Shown in pieces: positions 17,401 through 25,395 of a DNA stretch of 64,000 nucleotides. How positions within the stretch are numbered: the first letter of the stretch is position 1; every line of letters begins with the position of its first letter. The DNA lies in NCBI RefSeq assembly GCF_900106535.1, contig NZ_FNOH01000001.1, positions 248,001-312,000 on the forward strand. The letters are read 5' to 3'. The notes beneath the pieces were generated by a model. That model ran no database searches. It was given only the letters and a program-made list of their open reading frames with translations, and was not told the origin of the DNA. The position numbers and the translations under genes were made by a program. The DNA is from Myxococcus xanthus. GTDB taxonomy: Bacteria > Myxococcota > Myxococcia > Myxococcales > Myxococcaceae.

Positions 17401-18648
17401 TTACGGATAGAGCGACTTGAAGTAGCTGATGGAGTTGTTCCACGAGGGCGTCAGGTGCCCCATCCTGTTTGGAAAGGCGTTGCCCGCGCAGCCCGTGGCG
17501 TCGCAGTAGTACTGGTTGTACTGGCCCACCACGACCGGCCCCGAGACGGGCGCGTCATACGAGTAGATGGGCGAGCCGCTCTGGCCCGGGCTGCCGTCGC
17601 AGCCGATTTCGATTTCCTGGTGCCAGCCGTCCGCGTCCGGGCTGTAGGCGTTGCTCGTCTTGCACTGCTGGGTGTCGCCGTACAGCGTGCGGGCCGTGCA
17701 GCTCGCGGGGGCCGCCACGTGGCCGCAGCCGGGGTAGCCGCGCATGAAACTGGACCACGTCTTGAGCGTGTCCGTGGACGCGTTCCAGTGCCCCATCCAG
17801 CCCGGGTGGCCGTTCGGGAAGTCGTCCTCGAGCACCATGATGGCGACGTCGTAGCGGTTGCAACTGGCGACGCTGTTGCACGAGCCGTTGATGTAGCCCT
17901 CCGGCACCCAGTACCAGATGGCGTCCTGGACACCCCACGGCGCGGTGGCGCCGTCGCGGCGGGCGGTGAAGGTGTTGAAGATGGGGTTCCACCCGCTGTA
18001 CGCGCTGACGACGCAGTGCGCGGCGGTGACGACGACGCGGCGGCCCACGAGCGCACCCGAACAGCCAGCGCTCAGGTGGCCGATGGTCCGATAGGGCCAC
18101 GAGTTCGTGGCATAGCCATCCGTGAGGCCCATGCGGATGCGCGTGTCCACCCCGTTGCTCCACGTCTGGCCTGAGACCGTGCCGGAGGTCAGCGCCTCAT
18201 CGCCGTTCACGGGCTCCAACCGCGCGGCGTCGTCCAGCGTGCCGCGTGAGGCGCCGTTGAGTCCGCGCCGCGCCAGCTCCTCCGCCACGCGCTCCAGGTT
18301 GGCCGTGTCCGTGCGCAGGCGGTAGGCCTTGTTGTTCTTCACGTCGATGCCAATGAAGGCGCGCTCCGTTGTCGGCCGGACCGGTGCCTCCGCCGCGGCG
18401 CGCGTGCTTCCCGCGGGCTGGCGCGCCGAGGCTTCGCGGAACAACGCCTCCGCGTTCACGTCCTTCAGCATGCGGACATCGCCCAGGGCCTCCAGGTGTG
18501 GGAGCTCGGCGCCCGCGGCCTCGCCCAGCCACGCTTCCGGGACGACCTGGACGGGTGGCGCTTCCTGGGCGCGTGAACCGTCACCACCACACGCCGCGGC
18601 CATGAGGCCGAGCGCACAGAACATGGACCTGCGAATGCCACGAAGCAT
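17401..18648 (-). CDS. Secreted trypsin-like serine protease (lipoprotein)
   Basis: 415 residues. The signal sequence ends in a lipobox-like LMAAACGGDG. A pro-region of about 130 residues precedes the protease domain, which carries the catalytic triad His in VVVTAAHCVVSA, Asp in NRYDVAIMVLEDD and Ser in GQSGSPIYSYD. Several cysteines in the domain could form disulfides outside the cell. It resembles V8-like or trypsin-like endopeptidases, consistent with a predatory, protein-degrading lifestyle. It is divergent from the 2TM gene. Confidence 0.88.
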   Translation of the reverse strand: MLRGIRRSMFCALGLMAAACGGDGSRAQEAPPVQVVPEAWLGEAAGAELPHLEALGDVRMLKDVNAEALFREASARQPAGSTRAAAEAPVRPTTERAFIGIDVKNNKAYRLRTDTANLERVAEELARRGLNGASRGTLDDAARLEPVNGDEALTSGTVSGQTWSNGVDTRIRMGLTDGYATNSWPYRTIGHLSAGCSGALVGRRVVVTAAHCVVSAYSGWNPIFNTFTARRDGATAPWGVQDAIWYWVPEGYINGSCNSVASCNRYDVAIMVLEDDFPNGHPGWMGHWNASTDTLKTWSSFMRGYPGCGHVAAPASCTARTLYGDTQQCKTSNAYSPDADGWHQEIEIGCDGSPGQSGSPIYSYDAPVSGPVVVGQYNQYYCDATGCAGNAFPNRMGHLTPSWNNSISYFKSLYP

Positions 18649-18757
18649 GAGTTTCCCCTGCGCGATTTGTGAAAACAGGTGAGCCGCGAGCGAGAACGGG
18701 CGTGGGGGGATTCCTTCTCTTTTCGTGGCGGATGCGCCGCGCTAGCGTCCCAGTCCC

Positions 18758-19177
18758 ATGGCGGACACACGGCAGCGCAGTGCACCTCCGAGTTTTTCCC
18801 AGAACGAGGCCGCGGACATCATCCGCGAGGCCACGGCTCGCGCGATGGCGGGCAAGGACGAGGAGCGCGCGCTCACCCGGGAGGACCTGCTCGCCATGGC
18901 CCGGGAGATGGGCGTGAGCGAAGCCGCCGTGGAGAGCGTCATCTCCGCGCGCACGGGACGCGACAAGGCGCAGCGCCGCATGCGCAGGGCCTACATGGGC
19001 CTTGCGTCACACGCGACGAGCTACACCATCGTCATGGGAGGGCTCACCCTCATCGACCTGTTTTCGGGGCCGGGCTGGTGGGTGCAGTACCCCGCCATCG
19101 GCTGGGGCATGGGACTGGCGTTCCATGCCATGGGCACGCTGCTCGCGGCTTTCAATCACGCGGACAGGCAGCGGTGA
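18758..19177 (+). CDS. 2TM-domain membrane protein
   Basis: 139 residues. A soluble N-terminal half contains an acidic helix pair (LTREDLLAMAREMGVSEAAV). The second half is a 2TM domain (KAQRRMRRAYMGLASHATSY, then TIVMGGLTLIDLF and IGWGMGLAFHAMGTLL). In this family the domain is often attached to signalling or regulatory proteins, but its function is unknown. It stands alone between the protease gene and the convergent beta-helix gene. Confidence 0.78.
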   Translation: MADTRQRSAPPSFSQNEAADIIREATARAMAGKDEERALTREDLLAMAREMGVSEAAVESVISARTGRDKAQRRMRRAYMGLASHATSYTIVMGGLTLIDLFSGPGWWVQYPAIGWGMGLAFHAMGTLLAAFNHADRQR

Positions 19178-19190
19178 GCATGCGGGCGCG

Positions 19191-20252
19191 CTAGCCGATG
19201 CGCCGCAGCCCCGGCAGGTCTTCCGGCCGCAGCGCCCAGCGGGGCACCGGCGGCAGGGACGCCAACGTACCCGTCTGCGTCGCCGGGAAGCCCTCGATGT
19301 GCGCACCATCCGCGAAGGCGCTGCCCTGCTTCACCAGGCTGCCCGCGCCCACGAAGCTGCCGCGTCCCAGCCGCGTTCCGTCACAGAGGATGGCGCCCGG
19401 CTCCACCACGGTGTTCGCGCCCACGTGGCTGCCATGCACCGTGCAGCCCGGACCGATGATGGCGCCGTCCTCCAGCGTCAGCGTGTGGTCCGACAGCCGG
19501 TGCAGCACGGTGTTGGCCAGCACCTGTACGCCCGCGCCGATGCGGACTGGGCCATTGCCATCCCCGAGGATTTTGACCCCGGGGCCAATGATGCAGCCCG
19601 GGCCGATGATGACGTCCCCTGTTACCTCTGCTGAGGAGAAGAGGGTGGCGGTGGGGTGCACCAGTGGGTGCTTGTCGCGAAACGTATAGAGCTGTCCCAT
19701 GGGAGCGTCCTCTGCGCGATCTCTCGCGGAGAAAGCGGTGAGTGGCTGGCCCGGCAGGTCGAGGCTTCCGCCGCGGCGCTTCCGGAGCCGTTCCAGGTCA
19801 TCCGCGGTGGTTCGACGGAGAATGCGGCCGGGGCGGCCCACGACGACGGAGTCGTCCGGCACCACGGTGCCCGCTGGAATGAGCGTTCCTTCCGCCAGCA
19901 GGCAGCGCGTGCCGATGCGCGCGCCGGGCATGAGGATGGAGGCACCTCCCACATCGCAGAGCGCGCCGACCTCCGCGCCGAGTACGATGCTGCGGTGGTC
20001 CAGGAAGGTGCGCTCTCCCACCGTGACAGGCTGCTGCGGCAGTCCGATGATGACACCGTTCTCCAGCACGGCCGAGCCGGCGCCCAACCGCACGGCGCCT
20101 TCGTGCGAGCGCACCACCGCGCCTTGCGCGATGTTGGCTCCCGGACCCAGGTGGAGAGTTCCCAGCACCCGAGCGCTGCTGGAGAGGCTGAAGTGCGCGG
20201 CCCCCCCGACAGGCACCGCGGGCGCACTTTCGTGCGGCAGGCTGATGACCAT
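19191..20252 (-). CDS. Tandem-duplicated left-handed beta-helix (gamma-carbonic-anhydrase-like) protein
   Basis: 353 residues made of two hexapeptide-repeat halves (about 15-165 and 190-345), each the size of one gamma-carbonic-anhydrase-like subunit. Repeats such as IGPGCIIGPGVKI, VGANTVVEPGAIL and GRGSFVGAG are clear. The metal-binding histidines are incomplete: the C-half keeps VHGSHVG but has GPG where a GH is expected, and the N-half has LDHRSIVLG without the second site. Zinc-dependent hydration is therefore doubtful; a scaffold or acyltransferase-like role is possible. It is convergent with the 2TM gene. Confidence 0.8.
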   Translation of the reverse strand: MVISLPHESAPAVPVGGAAHFSLSSSARVLGTLHLGPGANIAQGAVVRSHEGAVRLGAGSAVLENGVIIGLPQQPVTVGERTFLDHRSIVLGAEVGALCDVGGASILMPGARIGTRCLLAEGTLIPAGTVVPDDSVVVGRPGRILRRTTADDLERLRKRRGGSLDLPGQPLTAFSARDRAEDAPMGQLYTFRDKHPLVHPTATLFSSAEVTGDVIIGPGCIIGPGVKILGDGNGPVRIGAGVQVLANTVLHRLSDHTLTLEDGAIIGPGCTVHGSHVGANTVVEPGAILCDGTRLGRGSFVGAGSLVKQGSAFADGAHIEGFPATQTGTLASLPPVPRWALRPEDLPGLRRIG

Positions 20253-20473
20253 TGACGCGGCACCCTACACCCACGCGCTCGACGGCCCGACGGCCCGACG
20301 GCGCAGGTAGGTTGTCCAGCGTCCGACGCTCTCAGGGCCAGGCCTTGCCCTGGGGGCGGTTGCCCGCTCGCCGCGCAGGGGGCCTGGAGGGGAGAGGCGT
20401 CAGGTGTCATGGGGGATGGCGTCCCTGGACCTCTTTCCGCCTTCCTGACAGAAGGGCGCAAACGGAGGCAGGC

Positions 20474-21928
20474 ATGTCTGAGTCATCCCCGGTCGGGTTC
20501 GAACCCGTTCCGGCGGAAGCACGGGGTCCGCCCGAAGAGGGGCCTCAGGGGTTCTGGGCTTCGGTGAAGGAAGCCATTCACGGAACCGAGAGGGACCTCA
20601 CCCGGCTTCCGGTTCGCAGCGCCATCTTCCTGCTCGCCGTGCCGATGGTGCTGGAGATGATGATGGAGTCCGTCTTCGCCGTCGTCGACGTCTTCTTCGT
20701 CGGCCGGTTGGGGGCGGACGCGGTGGCGGCGGTGGGACTGACGGAGTCGCTGCTCACCATCATCTATGCGGCGTCCGCGGGGCTGAGCATCGGCGCCACG
20801 GCGCTGGTGTCCCGCCGCATCGGTGAAGGCGACCCGGAGCGGGCCGCGCGCACGGCGGTGCAGGCGGTGGGGCTGGGCGTCGTGTTGTCCATTCCGGTGT
20901 CGGTGGCGGGCGTCTACTTCGCGCGGCCGTTGATGACGCTGATGGGCGGCTCGCCGTGGGTACTGGAGCACGGCATCCGCTACACGCAGGTGATGCTGGG
21001 CGGCATGGGCAGCGTCCTGCTGCTGTTCCTCATCAACGCCATCTTCCGCGGCGCGGGGGACGCGGCCATCGCCATGCGCGTGCTGTGGCTGGCCAACGCC
21101 ATCAACATCGTGCTGGCGCCGCTCCTCATCTTCGGCGTGGGGCCCTTCCCGGAGCTGGGCGTCATGGGCGCCGCGGTGGCCACCACCTTCGGGCGCTCCT
21201 GCGGCGTGGCGTACCAGCTCTACCGGTTGGCGCGTGGCTCCGGCCGGCTGCGGCTGCGGCGCGAGCACCTGCGCCTGGAGCCGGGGACGATGCTGGCCAT
21301 GCTGCGGATGTCAGGCGCGGGCACGGCCCAGGCGTTGGTGGGCACGACGAGCTGGGTGGTGCTGGCCCGCATCGTGGCCACGTTCGGCAGCGCGGCGGTG
21401 GCGGGCTACACCATCGCGTTGCGAATCGTGCTGTTCGCGCTGCTGCCCTCGTGGGGGCTGAGCAACGCGGCGGCCACCATGGTGGGACAGAGCCTGGGCG
21501 CGGGAAAGCCGGAGCGGGGCGAGCACGCGGTGTGGACGGCGGGGCGCATCAACGCCGTCTTCCTGGGCTCGCTGGGGCTGCTGTTCGTCCTCGCGGCCAA
21601 TCCCGTGGTGGGCATCTTCACGAACGACGCCGCGGTCATGAAGGAAGCGGTGCTCGCCCTGCGCATCCTGAGCGCCAGCTTCCTGTTCTATGCTTTCGGC
21701 ATGGTGTTGACGCAGGCCTTCAACGGAGCAGGGGACACCACCACGCCCACCGTGCTCAACATCTGTTGCTTCTGGCTGTTGGAGCTGCCCCTGGCGTGGG
21801 TGCTCTCCGGCCCCCTGGGCTTGGGGCCGCCGGGGGCATTCCTGTCCATCTCGGTGGCCTTCTCGGTGATGGCGCTGGTGGCCGTCGTCCTGTTCCGGCG
21901 TGGGACCTGGAAGCACCGGGTGGTCTGA
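20474..21928 (+). CDS. MATE-family multidrug/metabolite exporter
   Basis: About 484 residues with some 12 membrane helices after a cytoplasmic N-terminus of roughly 45 residues. Both MATE halves are visible: VPMVLEMMMESVFAVVDVFF near the start, GAGDAAIAMRVLW at the end of the first half, and the matching GAGDTTTPTVLN in the second. MATE proteins export drugs or metabolites using Na+ or H+ gradients. GGAGG five bases upstream supports ATG 20474. The 221-base leader upstream contains GC-rich stems, but I could not assign it to a known riboswitch. Confidence 0.9.
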   Translation: MSESSPVGFEPVPAEARGPPEEGPQGFWASVKEAIHGTERDLTRLPVRSAIFLLAVPMVLEMMMESVFAVVDVFFVGRLGADAVAAVGLTESLLTIIYAASAGLSIGATALVSRRIGEGDPERAARTAVQAVGLGVVLSIPVSVAGVYFARPLMTLMGGSPWVLEHGIRYTQVMLGGMGSVLLLFLINAIFRGAGDAAIAMRVLWLANAINIVLAPLLIFGVGPFPELGVMGAAVATTFGRSCGVAYQLYRLARGSGRLRLRREHLRLEPGTMLAMLRMSGAGTAQALVGTTSWVVLARIVATFGSAAVAGYTIALRIVLFALLPSWGLSNAAATMVGQSLGAGKPERGEHAVWTAGRINAVFLGSLGLLFVLAANPVVGIFTNDAAVMKEAVLALRILSASFLFYAFGMVLTQAFNGAGDTTTPTVLNICCFWLLELPLAWVLSGPLGLGPPGAFLSISVAFSVMALVAVVLFRRGTWKHRVV

Positions 21929-21946
21929 ATGGGAGGGCGGAACGTC

Positions 21947-23800
21947 ATGGCCCATGTATGGCGTTTCGCCAGGACCCCGGGGCTGCTTCCGGTGGTCCTG
22001 CTCCTCGTCCTGGGGCTGGCTTCATGCCACCCCGTGGAGGTGCCCGGGGATGAGGTGGCCTGCGCGGGGCTGCGGTGCACCGCGGGCACCTGCTTCTCCA
22101 ACGCGGGGCAGCCCATGTGCCGCTGCGGACCGTGGGAGCGAGCCGCGGGGCTGACGTGCTCGGTCGCCGCCTTCACGCAGCCGGATGACCATGGGGGCTC
22201 GCCTGACAGCGCGACGGTGCTGACGCTCCCCATGTCGCCCCTGGAGGGCCGTATCGACGAGGGCCGGCGGGAGGAGATGCTGGACAGGGACTTGTTCTCC
22301 GTCACCGTGCAGGCGAGCGGCCTGTATCGCTTCTCGTGCACGCGGCTGCTGCTGGTGGAGTGCCGGGTTCGGTTGCTGGATGTGGCTGGGAACGCCCACG
22401 ACATGCCCTCCGCTGTCGAGGGGGCGAGGGTGTCGTGGTTCCCCACGCTCTCCGAGGGCACCTGGTACTTCGAGGTCTCCAGCAGGGACTCGTACGGGCG
22501 CTACACGTACGAGCTGGCGTCGCTGGGCGTGGACGACCATGGCGATACGTTGGAGGATGCCACCGTCCTGGAGGCCGGCTCTGGCACGTCGTTCCCCGTG
22601 CGGCTCTCCTCGCCCTTTGACGCGGATGTGTTCACCTTCCGCTCGCGGGTGGGGCATGGCTACCGCTTCATCTGTGAGCAGGCTCCCAACCCGTTCCTTC
22701 AATTGACGCTGCAGTCCGCGACCGGCTTGCTGATGGATGCGGTGCAGGGCACGTCAGGGGAGCCGCTCACGGTGAGCCTGCAGGCGACGTCCGAGCGAGA
22801 CTGGCTCCTGATGCTGGCTGCCGACCATGGCACCTTCCCGGTGGATGCCGCCTGCCGCTTCGAGGACCTGGGGCCCGATGAGCATGGCGACACACTGGAG
22901 ACCGCAACGCCCGTGACGCCGGGTGTCCCGGTGGCGGTCACCCTTCAGTCGCGTGATGACGTGGATGTCTTCTCCTTCACGGGGGAGCCCGGGCATGTCT
23001 ACACGGTGCGGACGGAAGGGGCCGGGCGGTGGTCCGCCCAGGTGGTGGACGAAGATGGCGCGAACGTGGCGCTCACGACGACCGACCAGTTGCGGGTCCG
23101 TCTGAACCGCTGGGGCACCTACTCCCTTCGCCTCCAGGGAGGGGCTCCCTGGGAGCACTCCTTCGTGCTGACGCTGGTGGACGCGGGAACGGATGACCAC
23201 GGTGACTCTCCAGAGACGGCGACATTCATCTCCCCGGGAATCACCATCACGGGCCGCTTCGACTCACCTCAGGACACGGATGCCATCGCCTTCCACACCC
23301 AGGCACGTGCCATCTACCTTGCGTCCTATGCGCCGTTCGCCGACCTGTCCCTGAACCCGCGAGGCGCCGTGGGAATCCTGGGGTTGGGGAGCGGCCGCCA
23401 TCTCTTCAGCGCGAGGGACGCCCGGCAGGTCACCTTGATGTTCCAGCCCCTGAATGGCGTGGAGGGTTTCTCCCTGACGCTGGAGGAGGTGGCCTTCGAT
23501 GACCATCCGGACTCCAGCGAGGATGCGCAGGTCCTGGCGCTGCCGGCTTCGATGTCCGGCGTGGTCCAGTCGGCCGTCGACACGGACGTGTTCTCCGTCT
23601 GGCTGGAGGAGGGGCGCGCATACCGGCTGGGCCTGGACGCCGGCACGCTTCGCGCGACGCTCATCGCGCCTGGCGGTCTCCTGGCGAATCTGCGGGACGG
23701 ACGGTTCGTGGCGAGCCGGAGCGGTCTCCATACGCTGTTTCTCGCCGGTGCTTCCGGCCTGGAGCAGGTCCCCTGGCGCTTCACGCTCCAAGCGGAGTGA
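21947..23800 (+). CDS. Lipoprotein with five PPC-like beta-sandwich repeats
   Basis: About 617 residues. The signal sequence LLPVVLLLVLGLASCHP ends in a lipobox. A short EGF-like Cys cluster (CAGLRCTAGTCF, then CRCGPWE) follows. Five tandem beta modules are then introduced by DDHGGSPDSAT, DDHGDTLEDAT, DEHGDTLETAT, DDHGDSPETAT and DDHPDSSEDAQ, the signature of bacterial pre-peptidase C-terminal-like domains. No enzymatic domain is visible, so it may bind polymers or surfaces outside the cell. ATG 21947 is favoured by GGGAGGG upstream; 21929, directly after the MATE stop, is also open. The gene follows the MATE gene closely. Confidence 0.82.
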   Translation: MAHVWRFARTPGLLPVVLLLVLGLASCHPVEVPGDEVACAGLRCTAGTCFSNAGQPMCRCGPWERAAGLTCSVAAFTQPDDHGGSPDSATVLTLPMSPLEGRIDEGRREEMLDRDLFSVTVQASGLYRFSCTRLLLVECRVRLLDVAGNAHDMPSAVEGARVSWFPTLSEGTWYFEVSSRDSYGRYTYELASLGVDDHGDTLEDATVLEAGSGTSFPVRLSSPFDADVFTFRSRVGHGYRFICEQAPNPFLQLTLQSATGLLMDAVQGTSGEPLTVSLQATSERDWLLMLAADHGTFPVDAACRFEDLGPDEHGDTLETATPVTPGVPVAVTLQSRDDVDVFSFTGEPGHVYTVRTEGAGRWSAQVVDEDGANVALTTTDQLRVRLNRWGTYSLRLQGGAPWEHSFVLTLVDAGTDDHGDSPETATFISPGITITGRFDSPQDTDAIAFHTQARAIYLASYAPFADLSLNPRGAVGILGLGSGRHLFSARDARQVTLMFQPLNGVEGFSLTLEEVAFDDHPDSSEDAQVLALPASMSGVVQSAVDTDVFSVWLEEGRAYRLGLDAGTLRATLIAPGGLLANLRDGRFVASRSGLHTLFLAGASGLEQVPWRFTLQAE

Positions 23801-23805
23801 GTGCG

Positions 23806-24912
23806 TCAGGGCAGGCAGATTTCGAAGCCGGTCCGCCCGGCGGGGAAGGTCTCCCGGGGACGTGAGGCGGGCGTCACGGCGTAGAGGTGGAAGTCGAGGC
23901 GCCGCTGGAGGAAGCCCTTCAGCGCGGGCGCCAGCGGGTCCAGTTCGTCCTGGTACAGCGTGAAGAAGTGGAAGCCCTGGCCGTGAAAGTCCGCGTACAC
24001 CCGCTCCACGAGCGCGCGGAGGACGGCCGGGTCTTCTCCGCGCACGCTGGTGTTGCAGAGATAGAAGTAGCGGAAGTCGCTGCCCGGCGCGGGCAGGCGC
24101 GGCGCGCGGAGCGCGGTGGCCAGCGTGTCCCAGCCCCACCGCACCCAGCGCATGCCTCCACGGTAGGCATGGACGCGGTAGCGCTTCACGGCTTCCGGGT
24201 TCCAGGCGGTGGTGCAGCCCACCAGCGCGCCGGTCGCGTCGAAGGCCAGATAGGTGTCTTCGATTCGCAGCCCGGGCCAGTGGGCGAGGCGGTGCTCCAA
24301 CTCGCCCGTGTCGAAGCGGTAGCCGAAAGGACGCGCACGGTGGTCGGCATCCAGCAACGCCGAGACAGCGGGGACGTCCGCGGGTGTGGCGCGCCGCACG
24401 GTCACAGCGCTTCGCCGGGGACGGCGGCGGAGCAGGAACTGGATGGACACGGCGGAGAAGCGACGGAGCAGGGTGTAGTGCGGCTGGCTCACGCGCCCGG
24501 GCCGCCGCCGCACGAGCGCGTGGAGCGCGGGGGCATTGGAGGCCATGACGGCCGTGAGGAAGGTGTCCACGCCCAGGCGCTGGGCGCTCTCCTCGATCAT
24601 GGGCCCGTAGAAGCGCGCGAGGCCGCGGTTCCGGCGCGCGGAGAAACGGGTGCGCAGGTCTCCCAGGTAGCCCACCCGGCACGGACGGCCCTCCAGCCAG
24701 CCATCGCGCACGTGCACGGCGCCCATGCCGTCCAGCCGGCCGTGCTCGCCGTGGACCCAGACCTCCGTCTCTCCACGCTGCATGGTGTAGAGGCCGAAGT
24801 AGTCGGGCGCTCGCTGTGCGGAGAGGACCAGGTCTCCCTGCATGGGCACCGTGCCGAACAGGTCGAGCAGCGCGGTGTTGTCGTCACGGGTGGCGCGTCG
24901 AAAGTTGCTCAT
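23806..24912 (-). CDS. GNAT-family N-acetyltransferase, two tandem domains
   Basis: About 368 residues starting MSNFRRATRDDN, a typical GNAT N-terminus. The first domain contains GMGAVHVRDGWLEGRPCRVG and YLGDLRTRFSARRNRGLARF. The second begins VTVRRATPADVPAVSALLDA and includes a strand where acyl-CoA would bind (YLAFDATGALVGCTTAW). The frame extends 46 codons upstream to 25050 but that part is not protein-like. Substrate unknown. It is convergent with the PPC lipoprotein gene. Confidence 0.8.
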   Translation of the reverse strand: MSNFRRATRDDNTALLDLFGTVPMQGDLVLSAQRAPDYFGLYTMQRGETEVWVHGEHGRLDGMGAVHVRDGWLEGRPCRVGYLGDLRTRFSARRNRGLARFYGPMIEESAQRLGVDTFLTAVMASNAPALHALVRRRPGRVSQPHYTLLRRFSAVSIQFLLRRRPRRSAVTVRRATPADVPAVSALLDADHRARPFGYRFDTGELEHRLAHWPGLRIEDTYLAFDATGALVGCTTAWNPEAVKRYRVHAYRGGMRWVRWGWDTLATALRAPRLPAPGSDFRYFYLCNTSVRGEDPAVLRALVERVYADFHGQGFHFFTLYQDELDPLAPALKGFLQRRLDFHLYAVTPASRPRETFPAGRTGFEICLP

Positions 24913-25122
24913 GCGGCGGTGACGGAGTCTACCCTGGCCGCCGCCTTTTGCCGTGAGTCCCTCGGCTTTGGCGCGACGGTGCTTCGGGGCCGTGTCCGAA
25001 ACACCATGTCGCTGTGTGTCAGGAAGTCTGCTGTTGCGTCGCGGAAGCACGCGGCGTGTGGATTGGCTGCCTCGTGTCTGAGTCTGGAGTTAGGCTGGAG
25101 GCTCCCCGAAAGGAGTCACGCG

Positions 25123-25326
25123 ATGAAGAAGAATGGAATTGCGATGCTGATGGCGCTGGGTGTGGGACTGGCGGCGGGTTTCGGAATGGCGTTCATGCCG
25201 TCCACGGCCGAGGCCAACGCTCCTGAGTTCACGCAGTCCGTCTGTGAGCGCAACTCGGACTGTGACCACTTCTGTGGCGAGGGATTCGGGCACTGCATCC
25301 GGGGCATGTACTGCGCGTGCATGTAA
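25123..25326 (+). CDS. Small secreted six-cysteine protein with defensin-like cysteine spacing
   Basis: 67 residues. Residues 1-31 are a Sec signal peptide with a hydrophobic core (AMLMALGVGLAAGFGMAF) and an A-E-A cleavage site. The mature 36 residues contain cysteines 41, 47, 51, 58, 64 and 66. The spacing C-x5-C-x3-C-x6-C-x5-C-x-C, with Gly-x-Cys at 56-58, fits the cysteine-stabilised alpha-beta pattern of defensins (CxxxC, GxC, CxC). The mature chain is acidic, unlike typical antimicrobial defensins, so a toxin inhibitor, signal or structural role is equally possible. AGGAG seven bases upstream supports the start. A strong hairpin follows the gene. Confidence 0.8.
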   Translation: MKKNGIAMLMALGVGLAAGFGMAFMPSTAEANAPEFTQSVCERNSDCDHFCGEGFGHCIRGMYCACM

Positions 25327-25346
25327 TGGCGAGCAGGTCCTGAAGA

Positions 25347-25379
25347 CATCGCCAGGAAGCCGCCGGCTCCCTGGCGATG
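25347..25379. terminator. Bidirectional terminator hairpin
   Basis: A perfect 10-bp inverted repeat (CATCGCCAGG / CCTGGCGATG) with a 13-base GC-rich loop lies between the six-cysteine gene and the convergent ABC permease gene. It probably ends transcription from both sides. Confidence 0.65.
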
Positions 25380-25395
25380 CCGGACACCTCGTCCA

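Noticed and set aside
20253..20473. Possible riboswitch before the MATE gene
   Set aside because: The leader is GC-rich and can fold, but I could not find the conserved core of any known riboswitch class.
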